43,563 nucleotides of DNA from Candidatus Nitrosopumilus sp. (lineage in GTDB: Archaea; Thermoproteota; Nitrososphaeria; Nitrososphaerales; Nitrosopumilaceae). The stretch spans positions 1 to 43,563 of the forward strand of contig JABSRD010000004.1 of the NCBI GenBank assembly GCA_013215285.1. The letters are read 5' to 3'. The stretch's first letter is position 1. The number at the start of each line of letters is the position of its first letter. This document shows positions 24,889 through 33,302 of the stretch, in pieces. The position numbers and the translations under genes are program-made. The notes below the pieces were generated by a model. That model searched no databases, was not told where the DNA came from, and saw only the letters and a list, made by a program, of their open reading frames with translations.

Positions 24889-24935
24889 AGCCGTGTCTGA
24901 TTCATTATCAAACAGACTGATTTAATGTTCTAAAT

Positions 24936-25067
24936 TCATAGGTACATCTCCTTTGTTTGTTGTCTGATTTTCATAACAATGTCATTTGTCATTTGCAATA
25001 GATTTGCCATTTCAGGTTCAAGGAAACTTCCTGAACTGGAGTCAAATGTTGGAGTTTGTGTGGTCAT
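24936..25067 (-). CDS. Microprotein leading the TrmB operon (43 aa)
   Basis: Forty-three residues: MTTQTPTFDSSSGSFLEPEM, ANLLQMTNDIVMKIRQQTKE, MYL. Good ATG; the TrmB gene follows 47 bp later on the same strand. Its helical half is similar to the end of the 58-aa protein after TrmB. A role as a TrmB partner or effector-binding subunit is an inference from this arrangement. Confidence 0.6.
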   Translation of the reverse strand: MTTQTPTFDSSSGSFLEPEMANLLQMTNDIVMKIRQQTKEMYL

Positions 25068-25199
25068 TGTAATCGTTATTCTAAGATTAGTTTGGTTACA
25101 ATCAATATAACCGAGGTTTTCGATTATGCCTAAAAATTAGTTCGAACCCTGCGAACCTCATAATAATTGAGTAATGTCAATACGAATACACACCATTGG

Positions 25200-25207
25200 T
25201 TATAAAG
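25200..25207 (+). promoter_or_regulatory. TATA box of the frameshifted exported-protein gene
   Basis: TTATAAAG, centred 27 bp before the TTG at 25231, supports that TTG as the leaderless start. It lies in the divergent gap to the TrmB operon. Confidence 0.5.
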
Positions 25208-25230
25208 CAAATTAGTGATTTATTGAAATA

Positions 25231-25551
25231 TTGAGAAATTGGCGAGTAGCAGTCATTATGATAACGTTTGTTGTAGTTTTACTTACGACTTCTACGGTTT
25301 ATTCTAATTTTGATGTCATAAAGGCATATGCTGGTGATGTTTTGAGTAATGACAATGTGGCCAAGACTATTCAGGTTAGAATAAACCCTATGGGTACCAA
25401 TCTGGAGAATACATTTCATTCATTTTCAAGAATAGGTTTTGTACAAGGTGAGGCAAATTTCCTACTAGAATCAGTTCCAAGCAAAGATAAAAAACCATTT
25501 TATATTTTGATACAGCAATCTCTAGAGTCAAAAAACACTCTTCTTAAATAA
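25231..25551 (+). CDS. Exported protein, 5' part of a frameshifted gene
   Basis: 106 residues from TTG, with an N-terminal membrane or signal segment (NWRVAVIMITFVVVLLTTST) and a beta-rich domain (FVQGEANFLLESVPSKDKKP, FYILIQQSLESKN). It stops soon after a run of six A (about 25529-25534). Removing one A there continues the frame as TLFLNKGMNIFIDVFSGDG into the next gene. I therefore take the two as one broken gene of about 245 codons. Confidence 0.55.
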   Translation: MRNWRVAVIMITFVVVLLTTSTVYSNFDVIKAYAGDVLSNDNVAKTIQVRINPMGTNLENTFHSFSRIGFVQGEANFLLESVPSKDKKPFYILIQQSLESKNTLLK

Positions 25552-25555
25552 AGGA

Positions 25556-25969
25556 ATGAATATTTTCATTGATGTATTTTCAGGAGACGGGGAGATTATT
25601 GAGACATTGGCATACTCAAATTGTGATGTTACAGAATATTTTGTTCATGGTGTTGACTCAAAGGGGAAGATATTCTTTACCGAGGAAGATGGAACTGTTG
25701 AAATCAGAGAAGTGACAAAATTTGAATGTGTCTCATTTTCATTGGAGATAGAAATAACAGAAGATGATATCATTCAGATAGAAAAAACACTTGAAATAAT
25801 TGATACAAACAAATTTGAACTGCCCGGTGAAGGGACATATTTCAGTACTCCTCCAGTTGAATCTGAAGAAGGCGATTTGTTTTATGATAGTATCTCTAAC
25901 CGCCTACAGAAATACATAAACGGAACCTGGATTAACATTTCAGGCGTAGGTGGGACCTCCTTCACCTAG
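25556..25969 (+). CDS. 3' part of the same frameshifted gene
   Basis: 137 residues: MNIFIDVFSGDGEIIETLAY, SNCDVTEYFVHGVDSKGKIF, VTKFECVSFSLEI, then a spacer rich in Glu and Pro and the ending GDLFYDSISNRLQKYINGTW, INISGVGGTSFT. That ending is a small motif common in phage-tail and surface proteins. The start ATG is internal to the domain, four bases after the preceding stop, in a different frame. Alone it would lack the signal sequence needed for export. Confidence 0.55.
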   Translation: MNIFIDVFSGDGEIIETLAYSNCDVTEYFVHGVDSKGKIFFTEEDGTVEIREVTKFECVSFSLEIEITEDDIIQIEKTLEIIDTNKFELPGEGTYFSTPPVESEEGDLFYDSISNRLQKYINGTWINISGVGGTSFT

Positions 25970-26012
25970 AAGATAGTATAATGAAAATACAGATTATTGT
26001 AATTCTACTAGT

Positions 26013-26237
26013 CTAAATATACCTAAAAATTGTTAGTTTATCTGATTTTGGAAGATCAGATACTAGTGCAAAGTTGTATAGTGGATATGTCATTTTGTAT
26101 TGTTTCATGAAACTCCATGCAACATCGTGTGTTTCAAAATCTGTTCTAATCCCGTCAATCTCACTTTCCCCATCCCATATACATCAAAAATTACTACAGA
26201 ATATTGCTTTGGACGATTATGAGGCCTTGCTGTTTTG
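26013..26237 (-). pseudogene. Frameshifted small-protein gene
   Basis: Two overlapping reverse frames join into one protein-like sequence: RPHNRPKQYSVVIFDVYGMG in the first frame, then ESEIDGIRTDFETHDVAWSF, MKQYKMTYPLYNFALVSDLP and KSDKLTIFRYI in the second. The break is at GGGATGGGGAAAG (about 26165-26177); one extra G restores the frame. It begins at the end of the repeat-containing gene and has no clear start codon. I do not know the family. The second half reads as a compact domain, so the frameshift is probably recent. Confidence 0.5.
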
Positions 26238-27482
26238 CTAGTTTGTCAGCTTCTTTGCTTGTTTCTCTTCTAGTTGAATTCTCTTAGCTTCTTGTTGGGA
26301 TAGTCTGTCTGCTTGTTTCTGAGCTTTGTCTGCTTCTTGTTGGGATAGTCTGTCTGCTTGTTTCTGAGCTTTGTCTGCTTCTTGTTGTGCTAGTCTGTCT
26401 GCTTCTCTTTGAGCTTTGTCAGATTCTAGTTGGAGTTTTTTAGCTTCTTGTTTAGCTAGTCTGTCTGCTTCTTTGTGCTCTTTGTTGGATATTGAAAAGT
26501 TTTCTGTACATTCACCTAGATAATCCCCATGATTGTTTAGGTGAGTATCTATTGCCTGACTTGGAAGATACAATGTAACTTTATCATTATGACATAAGGT
26601 GATTTTTTCGTTTGATGTTGGAATTGGGAGAGGGTTTGGTGTTGGAGTAGGTGTGGGTACAGCAACTTCAAATGTTGTACCAGTAAGAATTTCAGATTTT
26701 ATGCCTGAACCAATCTCATTTACCGCATTAACTTGGAATTTGTAGGTAATTCCATTGACTAATCCATCAAAAGTAAATTCTAAATCTTCAGTATCTACAA
26801 ATACATCAAAAGATGAACTGGTTTTTGGATCTGGCATTGCAGATAATTCATATTTTGAAATTATAGAATTTCCATCAAAAATTGGTTCTTCCCAAGATAC
26901 AGTGGCTTGATTTTCTCCTGTAATTACTACAAATTCAGTTGGAGTGTAAGGGACTGTAGGTAAGGATTCAGGTAATAATTTTGCACAAGTTACTTCAGCA
27001 GTTAATTTTAGAGTATTTGAACCAGTATTTACTGCATCAATTAATGCACCAGTTTCAGATGAACCTTTTTGTAAAAATATAAAATTTCTAACATCATTTA
27101 CATCAGCAGAATCACCATTTGATTTTTGCAAAAATGTGTTATAACCAATAGCAAATTCTCCTGCTAGTTCATTACAACTAACATCAAATCTTAATTGAGT
27201 ATTTGGTAAATAGGTATGAAAATCAGTGACAGTTCTAAATTCAATGTCAGTTATTGCATCTAGATTATTTTGTTCAGTTGAAGTTGATGAACTAGTTTCA
27301 AGGGTTATAGAATCACTGAATTGTTGAATATTTTCTGCATATGCAAATGACCCTGGGGTAACTGAACCAATTGCAAAAACTGCTAGTGCAAAAATGAAAA
27401 TTGATTTTTTATTAATATTATTTTGAAATAAATTGTATGATTTTTTGAAAATTATAGATTTTCCTTTTTGCATCTCACTCAA
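26238..27482 (-). CDS. Exported protein with FN3 domain, HGD motif and coiled-coil repeats
   Basis: 414 residues. Signal segment about 26-48 (SIFIFALAVFAIGSVTPGSF), a beta-rich domain to about 175, an FN3 domain (about 182-270: NQATVSWEEPIFDGNSIISK, FQVNAVNEIGSG), a PTPTPTPNPLPIPT linker, a short CHNDKVTLYLPSQAI-HLNNHGDYLGEC motif resembling small CH/HL-HGD-LG-C domains of exported proteins, then a coiled-coil tail of EADRLxQQ-type repeats. Probably a surface or periplasm-like adhesin or scaffold. The repeats are encoded by 45-bp DNA units, so length may vary between strains. First ATG is Met1; Met4 is an alternative. Confidence 0.7.
   Translation of the reverse strand: MSEMQKGKSIIFKKSYNLFQNNINKKSIFIFALAVFAIGSVTPGSFAYAENIQQFSDSITLETSSSTSTEQNNLDAITDIEFRTVTDFHTYLPNTQLRFDVSCNELAGEFAIGYNTFLQKSNGDSADVNDVRNFIFLQKGSSETGALIDAVNTGSNTLKLTAEVTCAKLLPESLPTVPYTPTEFVVITGENQATVSWEEPIFDGNSIISKYELSAMPDPKTSSSFDVFVDTEDLEFTFDGLVNGITYKFQVNAVNEIGSGIKSEILTGTTFEVAVPTPTPTPNPLPIPTSNEKITLCHNDKVTLYLPSQAIDTHLNNHGDYLGECTENFSISNKEHKEADRLAKQEAKKLQLESDKAQREADRLAQQEADKAQKQADRLSQQEADKAQKQADRLSQQEAKRIQLEEKQAKKLTN
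26287..26421 (-). repeat. 45-bp tandem repeat coding for 15-residue units
   Basis: Three 45-bp copies starting at 26287, 26332 and 26377; the first two are identical over 45 bp and the third diverges. They encode QKQADRLSQQEADKA-type units of the coiled coil. A further degenerate unit follows. This is inside coding sequence, not CRISPR. Confidence 0.85.
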
Positions 27483-27646
27483 AATTCTAGAATCAAAATT
27501 TGATATAAGACAAAGGAGATGATCAGTAGTAAGTATTATAACAGTTAAAACAATATTTTATGACAATTTCATTTTCTTAATCTCATTATTACAATTGCAG
27601 GAATTCCAAAATGCATTCCAACATTAAGTAAATAAGGATACTGAAT

Positions 27647-28957
27647 TTATGGTGTTAATCTATCAACATCTCTTGGATAAAATGTTACATCTCTGATGTT
27701 TTCTGTGCCTGTAAGGGCCATAATTAGTCGTTCAAGACCAATTCCACATCCGGCGTGAGGTGGAACTCCATAATCAAATGCTCCTAAATGATACTCAAAT
27801 GCATCAATTTTCATTCCTTTGTTTTTCATTCTCTCAACTAACTCCTCTCGCTTTTCAATTCTTGTACTGCCAGAAGATAATTCTAAATCACCAAACATCA
27901 AATCAAATGATTCAGAAATTTTTGGATTTGATTTTTTATTTTTTACATAAAATGGTTTAGGTCCCATTGGCCAATCAGTGATAAAGTAAAATCCTTCAAG
28001 CCCAATCTTTTTGAGATTTGATGGATACAAATCATCACCCCATTCAGTTTTAGCTCCAGCCTTTTGCATTTTATCTACTAAATCATCATAAGAGTATCGT
28101 GGAATTGTTTCAGGGATTGATGGTGTGGTAAATTCTGCATCAGGGTTATCTTTCACATAATCATGAACTGTTTTAACTGAAATTTTTATAATTTCTTCTA
28201 TTCTATTCATTACATCATTGTAATCAACAAATGCTTCTTCTAGATCAATTGAAATTGCTTCAGCTAAATGACGATTAGTCCTTGAGGGCTCCGCTCTAAA
28301 AATTGGTGCAATCTCAAATACTTTTTCAAAACTCATGGTCAATTGCTCTTTGTACAATTGCGGGCTTTGAGCTAAGAATGCTTCTTTGTTATAGTAAAAT
28401 ATTGGAAACAATGCAGCACCACCTTCAGTAGCTGTTGCAATTATTTTTGGGGTATTGATTTCAAGGAAATTTTGATCAATAAAATAATCTCTAATTGATG
28501 TTAATACTAAACTTCTAGTCTTGAAAATATGTTGTAATGCATTACGTCGAAGATCAATAGGTCTTACTTCGAGCCTAGTTTCAATATTTTTTACAGTTTT
28601 TACAGTTGGCTCAAATGGAGGAATTTTTTCAACTTGTGAAAATACTCGCATTTCTATTGGGATTATTTCAAATCCACCAAGTGCTTTTTCAGATGATTTT
28701 ACTTTACCAATAATTGCAATTGACGAATGTGCTTTTAGTGAAGATATTTTTTCACGAATCTCATCAGGACAATCGCCTTTTTTTGCAATTATTGAAATAT
28801 TTCCATTTTTGTCACAAAGTGTGACAAAACTAATGTTTCCATGACCCCTTATTGTTAAAACCCATCCCATTACTGTAACTTGAGTTCCATCCATGGAAGG
28901 GGTAATTTCATTAGAATAGTGAGATCTACGTAAAGTACCTAATTCAGTTTCAATCAT
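27647..28957 (-). CDS. aspS: Aspartyl-tRNA synthetase, archaeal type, probably non-discriminating
   Basis: 436 residues. N-terminal OB fold (VTVMGWVLTIRGHGNISFVT), class II catalytic core with motif 2 FRAEPSRTNRHLAEA, the TATEGGAALFPIFYYNKEAF-LAQSPQLYKE block, and motif 3 GIGLERLIMALTG; ends FYPRDVDRLTP. It charges tRNA-Asp and, if non-discriminating, tRNA-Asn, with GatCAB converting the latter. The two positions I recall as marking discriminating archaeal AspRS (Trp26, Lys85 in T. kodakarensis) align here with Leu (GWVL) and Leu/Ala (EKALGG), so relaxed specificity is likely. Start ATG, with a TATA box 38 bp upstream. Confidence 0.94.
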   Translation of the reverse strand: MIETELGTLRRSHYSNEITPSMDGTQVTVMGWVLTIRGHGNISFVTLCDKNGNISIIAKKGDCPDEIREKISSLKAHSSIAIIGKVKSSEKALGGFEIIPIEMRVFSQVEKIPPFEPTVKTVKNIETRLEVRPIDLRRNALQHIFKTRSLVLTSIRDYFIDQNFLEINTPKIIATATEGGAALFPIFYYNKEAFLAQSPQLYKEQLTMSFEKVFEIAPIFRAEPSRTNRHLAEAISIDLEEAFVDYNDVMNRIEEIIKISVKTVHDYVKDNPDAEFTTPSIPETIPRYSYDDLVDKMQKAGAKTEWGDDLYPSNLKKIGLEGFYFITDWPMGPKPFYVKNKKSNPKISESFDLMFGDLELSSGSTRIEKREELVERMKNKGMKIDAFEYHLGAFDYGVPPHAGCGIGLERLIMALTGTENIRDVTFYPRDVDRLTP

Positions 28958-28990
28958 AATTTACAATACTCCCTAATTCATGGTGTAATT

Positions 28991-29001
28991 AATTTTTATA
29001 C
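28991..29001 (-). promoter_or_regulatory. TATA box of aspS
   Basis: On the reverse strand GTATAAAAATT is centred about 38 bp before the aspS ATG, leaving room for a short leader. Confidence 0.4.
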
Positions 29002-29035
29002 AAAATAATACACCAATCCATTAATTTTCATAATG

Positions 29036-29042
29036 CTTATAG
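29036..29042 (+). promoter_or_regulatory. TATA-like element of the 61-aa membrane protein
   Basis: CTTATAG, about 30 bp before the TTG at 29070. Confidence 0.35.
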
Positions 29043-29069
29043 CCAACAATTATTCCACAACAAAACAAG

Positions 29070-29255
29070 TTGAATATCTTAATTCTACTAGTAATTGCGT
29101 TTATTGTAATCACGGCAGTTTTCATAGGGTACAATGTCACACAAAGAGAACCAGTAGCTGAAGAACACAACATCACTATTGAATTAGAAACACTGAATCA
29201 GCATGAGTCAATTCAATTATTTTCAAAACCAAGTATTCTTAGTGCGATAATCTAA
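29070..29255 (+). CDS. Small single-helix membrane protein (61 aa)
   Basis: Starts at TTG: a membrane helix (NILILLVIAFIVITAVFIGY) followed by an acidic external tail (EHNITIELETLNQHESIQLF). No family recognised. It is divergent from aspS and 40 bp upstream of the next small gene on the same strand. Confidence 0.55.
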   Translation: MNILILLVIAFIVITAVFIGYNVTQREPVAEEHNITIELETLNQHESIQLFSKPSILSAII

Positions 29256-29295
29256 TTAGATTTACATTAAATTACTATTCATATTCACACATATC

Positions 29296-29505
29296 ATGAC
29301 ACTAACAAGTAAGGAAAAATTAGTTGTAATAATAGCAAATGGGATTGCAGTTTTTTCCCTATTACAAGAAAGAGATAGTATTCCAAAAAACACCACAATG
29401 TATGATTTTGTACTAAAAGTAGTTCCTGAGGATATCAAATCAGAATTAAGTGTAGAATTGATTGACGAGGTATTTCAATACGTTTCATCTGCACATAGTT
29501 CATAA
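29296..29505 (+). CDS. Small helical protein (69 aa)
   Basis: 69 residues: MTLTSKEKLVVIIANGIAVF, SLLQERDSIPKNTTMYDFVL, KVVPEDIKSELSVELIDEVF and a short tail. One amphipathic or weakly hydrophobic helix near the start. It sits 28 bp before purP and may share its transcript. Family not recognised. Confidence 0.6.
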   Translation: MTLTSKEKLVVIIANGIAVFSLLQERDSIPKNTTMYDFVLKVVPEDIKSELSVELIDEVFQYVSSAHSS

Positions 29506-29533
29506 AGTACAAAACCATACTTGAAACATCATA

Positions 29534-30559
29534 ATGACTGCTATTGCAACACTAGGATCTCACTGTGCATTACAAGTTCTCAAAGGTGCAAAAGATGAAG
29601 GTTTCAAAACTATTCTAATATGTGAAAAAAAACGTGAAAAATTATATCGAAGATTTCCATTTATTGATGAATTAATTATTGTGGATTATTTCAAAGAAGT
29701 TCTAGATGAAAAATGTCAATCAATCTTACAGCAAAATAATGCAGTACTAATTCCACATGGAACACTAATTGCACAAATGAGTTCTGAGGAAATTGAATCA
29801 ATTAAAACTCCAATTTTTGGAAACAAGTGGATTCTAAGATGGGAATCAGATAGAGGTATGAAAGAGAAACTCATGATTGAGGCAAAGTTGCCAATTCCCG
29901 CACCAGTGTTAAATCCTAAAGATATCAAAAAACTTGTCATTGTAAAAAGACAGGGAGCTGCTGGCGGTAAAGGATACTTTATGGCAGCAAGTGAAGAAGA
30001 TTACAATACAAAAAGAAACCAGTTAATTTCGGATGGAATAATTTCAAAAGATGAATCACTATACATTCAAGAGTACGCAGCTGGCGTTTTAGCATATTTA
30101 CAATTTTTCTATTCTCCACTAAAAGGGGAATTAGAATTCTTTGGAGTTGATCAAAGACACGAATCAGACATTGAAGGATTAGCAAGAATTCCATCAGAAC
30201 AGCAACTAAAGTCAGATAAAGTTCCATCATTTAATGTGATTGGGAACAGTCCTTTGGTATTACGAGAGTCATTATTAGAAGAAGTGTACAATATGGGTGA
30301 GAATTTTGTAGAGGCAGCAAAGAAAATGGTAGCCCCTGGAATGAATGGTCCATTTTGTATAGAGGGCGTTTATGATGAAAATGCAAAATTTACATCCTTT
30401 GAATTTTCAGCAAGAATTGTTGCAGGAAGTAACATCTACATGGACGGCTCACCGTACTACACTTTGTTGTTTAATGAGCCTATGAGTATGGGCAAAAGAA
30501 TTGCACGAGAAATAAAACTTGCTGTAGAATCAAACCAATTAGATAAAATTACAACATAG
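29534..30559 (+). CDS. purP: Formate-dependent FAICAR synthetase (AICAR to FAICAR)
   Basis: 341 residues, matching archaeal PurP: IATLGSHCALQVLKGAKDEG, an ATP-grasp core with VKRQGAAGGKGYF, IQEYAAGVLAYLQFFYSPLK, FFGVDQRHESDIEGLARIP, GPFCIEGVYDENAKF and FSARIVAGSNIYMDGSPY. It uses ATP and formate to make FAICAR, replacing the folate-dependent step of PurH. The start ATG leaves a TATA-like TTCATAAAGTA about 27 bp upstream. Confidence 0.92.
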   Translation: MTAIATLGSHCALQVLKGAKDEGFKTILICEKKREKLYRRFPFIDELIIVDYFKEVLDEKCQSILQQNNAVLIPHGTLIAQMSSEEIESIKTPIFGNKWILRWESDRGMKEKLMIEAKLPIPAPVLNPKDIKKLVIVKRQGAAGGKGYFMAASEEDYNTKRNQLISDGIISKDESLYIQEYAAGVLAYLQFFYSPLKGELEFFGVDQRHESDIEGLARIPSEQQLKSDKVPSFNVIGNSPLVLRESLLEEVYNMGENFVEAAKKMVAPGMNGPFCIEGVYDENAKFTSFEFSARIVAGSNIYMDGSPYYTLLFNEPMSMGKRIAREIKLAVESNQLDKITT

Positions 30560-30571
30560 TTAGTTAATCGA

Positions 30572-31360
30572 TTATTTTGTAGTTACTTCCATACCATGTT
30601 GGGATTTCATGATATACTTATCTCTAATTTTTACACTAACCCAATCAATTATCAAAACTGTAACTAATACCACTAGCATGAAAATTGCAGCTTTACCATA
30701 TTCAAAGAATTTGATATAATTAATAATGTAAAACCCAATTCCACCAGCTCCCACTAATCCAAGTATACTGGTTTGACGAATGTTATAATCAAACATGTAA
30801 AGTATTTGTGAAAGTAAATGTGGAGCTGATTCTGGAATTACAACATATCTAATTAATTGCCATTTTGAAACACCAATTGAGCTAACTGCATCAACTGGAT
30901 CAGAGTCTATTGCTTCAATTGATTCGTATTGTAATTTTGCAACAAATCCTATAGTATACATGATAACTGCCAATACTCCTGCAAATGGCCCTAACCCCAC
31001 CATAATTACAAACAAGATGGCCCACAAAATTGATGGGAATGTACGAATTGCAGCTAGCAGCGCCCTAATTGGAGCATAGACAAATTTACTATTCAAATTT
31101 CTTGCTGCAAGCATACTTAGTGGTAATGCAATCACAACCCCAACTACAGTTCCAATGAATGCCATCTGAATTGTTTCAAACATTGCCCAAAGTGCAGTTG
31201 GAATGTATTTTGGCTCAACTGCTACCATTTCTTCAAGTATTATTGCAAGATTAGGGATACCTTCAGCAAAATCAAATGGGTTAGCATCAATATTGTAAGA
31301 TGTTACTACAAGTAATGCAACAATTATACCAATAATGATATTATTTTTTGGAGTCATCAT
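30572..31360 (-). CDS. phnE: Phosphonate/phosphite-type ABC transporter permease
   Basis: About 262 residues with five to six membrane helices. The permease signature is IEAIDSDPVDAVSSIGVSKW, the EAA-like loop that docks with the ATPase, and ALWAMFETIQMAFIGTVVGV, typical of PhnE. I chose ATG 31360 (MMTPKNNIII), which overlaps phnC by 20 bp; an ATG at 31384 would add eight residues and a longer overlap. It is the last gene of phnDCE. It converges with purP. Confidence 0.9.
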   Translation of the reverse strand: MMTPKNNIIIGIIVALLVVTSYNIDANPFDFAEGIPNLAIILEEMVAVEPKYIPTALWAMFETIQMAFIGTVVGVVIALPLSMLAARNLNSKFVYAPIRALLAAIRTFPSILWAILFVIMVGLGPFAGVLAVIMYTIGFVAKLQYESIEAIDSDPVDAVSSIGVSKWQLIRYVVIPESAPHLLSQILYMFDYNIRQTSILGLVGAGGIGFYIINYIKFFEYGKAAIFMLVVLVTVLIIDWVSVKIRDKYIMKSQHGMEVTTK

Positions 31361-32171
31361 AATACATCTCCATAATTTCTTCATTAGTCATATCTCCTGT
31401 TTGAAAATCAACTATACTATCTCCTTCAACTCCAATCTCTAAAATTTTCTGCCCATCTTTTATCACTGCAACTCTATTTGCATATTCTAGTGCTAGTTGT
31501 ATATCATGATGAACCATTATTGCAGTCAAATTCATTCTTTTTTGAGCATCTGCAATCAAATCCATTATTTCATGAGCTGTAACATGATCTAATTCAGAAA
31601 CAATTTCATCTGCCAGTAGAATAGTTGGTTTTTGCATTAATGCTCTAGCAATTACAACTCTTCTTTTTTCACCACCACTTAACATGTAGGCTTTTCTATT
31701 TTCTTTTCCATCTAATCCAACTAATTCCATTATTCTTTTAGCTTCTTTAATTTCTGATTCTGGGAATTGTTTAAACAGGGATTGTAATTTATTTAATCTA
31801 GGTAATGCACCAATTAGAATATTATCTAGTACTGTAATGTTTTTTATCAATCCAAGACTTTGAGGGATGTATCCAATAGTATGCATCATTTTTTTGAATT
31901 TTTTATCATTCATGTTGGGTGTAACATAATCAATTTTGATTGTTCCCTTACTTGGAATCATCATTCCGTTCATTAGTTTGAGTAAAGTGGATTTTCCAGA
32001 ACCGGATTGTCCTACAATTGCATAATTTGCCCCCCTATCAATTGACATGTTAATTCCCTCTAGAGCAAAAATTTTGGAATCATAAGATGTCCAAATATCA
32101 TTTAGCTGAATAATTTTATTTGTAGAAATTAATGAAAAAGAAGGGTTTTTGGTCATCTGAATTTGTTTCAT
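31341..32171 (-). CDS. phnC: Phosphonate/phosphite-type ABC transporter ATPase
   Basis: 276 residues. Walker A GQSGSGKST, Q-loop IGYIPQSLGL, signature LSGGEKRRV, Walker B ILLADEI and switch His VHHD are all present. It powers uptake with PhnE; PhnD is the binding protein. The gene follows phnD by 17 bp. The last base of the ABC block is followed by a helical tail (IVDFQTGDMTNEEIMEMYYD). Confidence 0.9.
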   Translation of the reverse strand: MKQIQMTKNPSFSLISTNKIIQLNDIWTSYDSKIFALEGINMSIDRGANYAIVGQSGSGKSTLLKLMNGMMIPSKGTIKIDYVTPNMNDKKFKKMMHTIGYIPQSLGLIKNITVLDNILIGALPRLNKLQSLFKQFPESEIKEAKRIMELVGLDGKENRKAYMLSGGEKRRVVIARALMQKPTILLADEIVSELDHVTAHEIMDLIADAQKRMNLTAIMVHHDIQLALEYANRVAVIKDGQKILEIGVEGDSIVDFQTGDMTNEEIMEMYYDDSKK

Positions 32172-32188
32172 TTCTAAATGCCTAGTTT

Positions 32189-33187
32189 TTATTTGCTCTT
32201 GTCATGTTTGTCAAGAATCAACTGATCAAGTCCAGTCAAAGTATCAATGAATGTTCCAAAATTACCAATATGCATAGTAGTAGTTGTTGGAACTAGTGCT
32301 TCAGCACCATACAAGTTAGTCAATATGGAATTGTTCTCATCATAATTGAGTTCAATTAATGCATCAACTAGTGCGTTTCTGGTGGAGTCTGACATCTCAG
32401 CACTTACCATAAACACATGTGATGGTACTGGTCCAATTGTTGTAACTGGACGTAGTTTTGCTTGATCTTCTAATTCAAGATATTTTTTCGGAGCAATATC
32501 TGAACCAAATGCGACATCTACATCACCATTAAGCAGTAAGTTCAATGCTGCTTTGTATCCACCTGCAAAAGTATAACTCTCAAAGTTATCAGCTAATGCA
32601 GATTGTAAGGCAACTATGTCATCCCCTACAATGTTGATGTGACCTTCAGTAACTAGAGTTCCCATAGGTCTTACAAAACCTGAAGAACCAGTAATACTAG
32701 TGAATGCGACTTTCTTACCCACTGTATCTTCTAGTGAATGAATTGAATCATTTTCTGCCAAGGTCCAAACTGTTGCTTGATAATTTACTTTACCTGCAAC
32801 TAATTCTGCAAGTACAACTTCTGCACCAGTTCTTTGATGGGTAATCCATGCAGGACCTGTATCCATAAAGGCGGCATCAATATGACCAAATCTCATTCCT
32901 TCAATAATGGTCTCATAGTTTGTTGGAATTACAATTTCAACATCCACCCCTAGTTTATTTTCAAGGAATGTTTCTAATGCTTGAGCTTTTGAAGTTAATT
33001 CATCAGCTTTCTCAACTGGAATAAATCCAATAATAATTGTATCAACATCAATTGATTCAGATGAAACACTTTTGATTTCACTAGTTGTTAAAGAATCAGA
33101 ATTATTATTCAAACCCCCTAAACCGTAACCTCCAATAAAAGCAACTACGGCAATTACAACTAATGCTAAAATTATTTGTTGTTTCAT
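32189..33187 (-). CDS. phnD: Phosphonate/phosphite-type ABC transporter substrate-binding protein
   Basis: 332 residues with an N-terminal signal anchor (QIILALVVIAVVAFIGGYGL), a Ser/Asn-rich linker, then the PhnD fold: IIGFIPVEKADELTSKAQAL, PTNYETIIEGMRFGHIDAAF, TGPAWITHQRTGAEVVLAEL, SITGSSGFVRPMGTLV and VAFGSDIAPKKYLEL. It would bind phosphonate, phosphite or phosphate esters at the cell surface. No C-P lyase genes are in the window. First gene of phnDCE, with about 115 bp of upstream space next to the regulators. Confidence 0.9.
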   Translation of the reverse strand: MKQQIILALVVIAVVAFIGGYGLGGLNNNSDSLTTSEIKSVSSESIDVDTIIIGFIPVEKADELTSKAQALETFLENKLGVDVEIVIPTNYETIIEGMRFGHIDAAFMDTGPAWITHQRTGAEVVLAELVAGKVNYQATVWTLAENDSIHSLEDTVGKKVAFTSITGSSGFVRPMGTLVTEGHINIVGDDIVALQSALADNFESYTFAGGYKAALNLLLNGDVDVAFGSDIAPKKYLELEDQAKLRPVTTIGPVPSHVFMVSAEMSDSTRNALVDALIELNYDENNSILTNLYGAEALVPTTTTMHIGNFGTFIDTLTGLDQLILDKHDKSK

Positions 33188-33302
33188 GATTTACTAAAAA
33201 TCTTAGTAGAAGCTAATTATTTAAACCAGGTTTTCATTCCAGATACTCATTCTAAATCTATAGAATGTAAATATAATTTTAGAAAATATTTTCAGATAAC
33301 TC

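Noticed and set aside
26287..26421. CRISPR-like regular 45-bp repeats
   Set aside because: Units are contiguous without spacers and lie in frame inside a coiled-coil coding region.
27483..27646. Reverse-strand frame after aspS reading NVGMHFGIPAIVIMRLRK
   Set aside because: Looks protein-like, but it begins right at the aspS stop with no start codon; perhaps a fragment, not enough to call.
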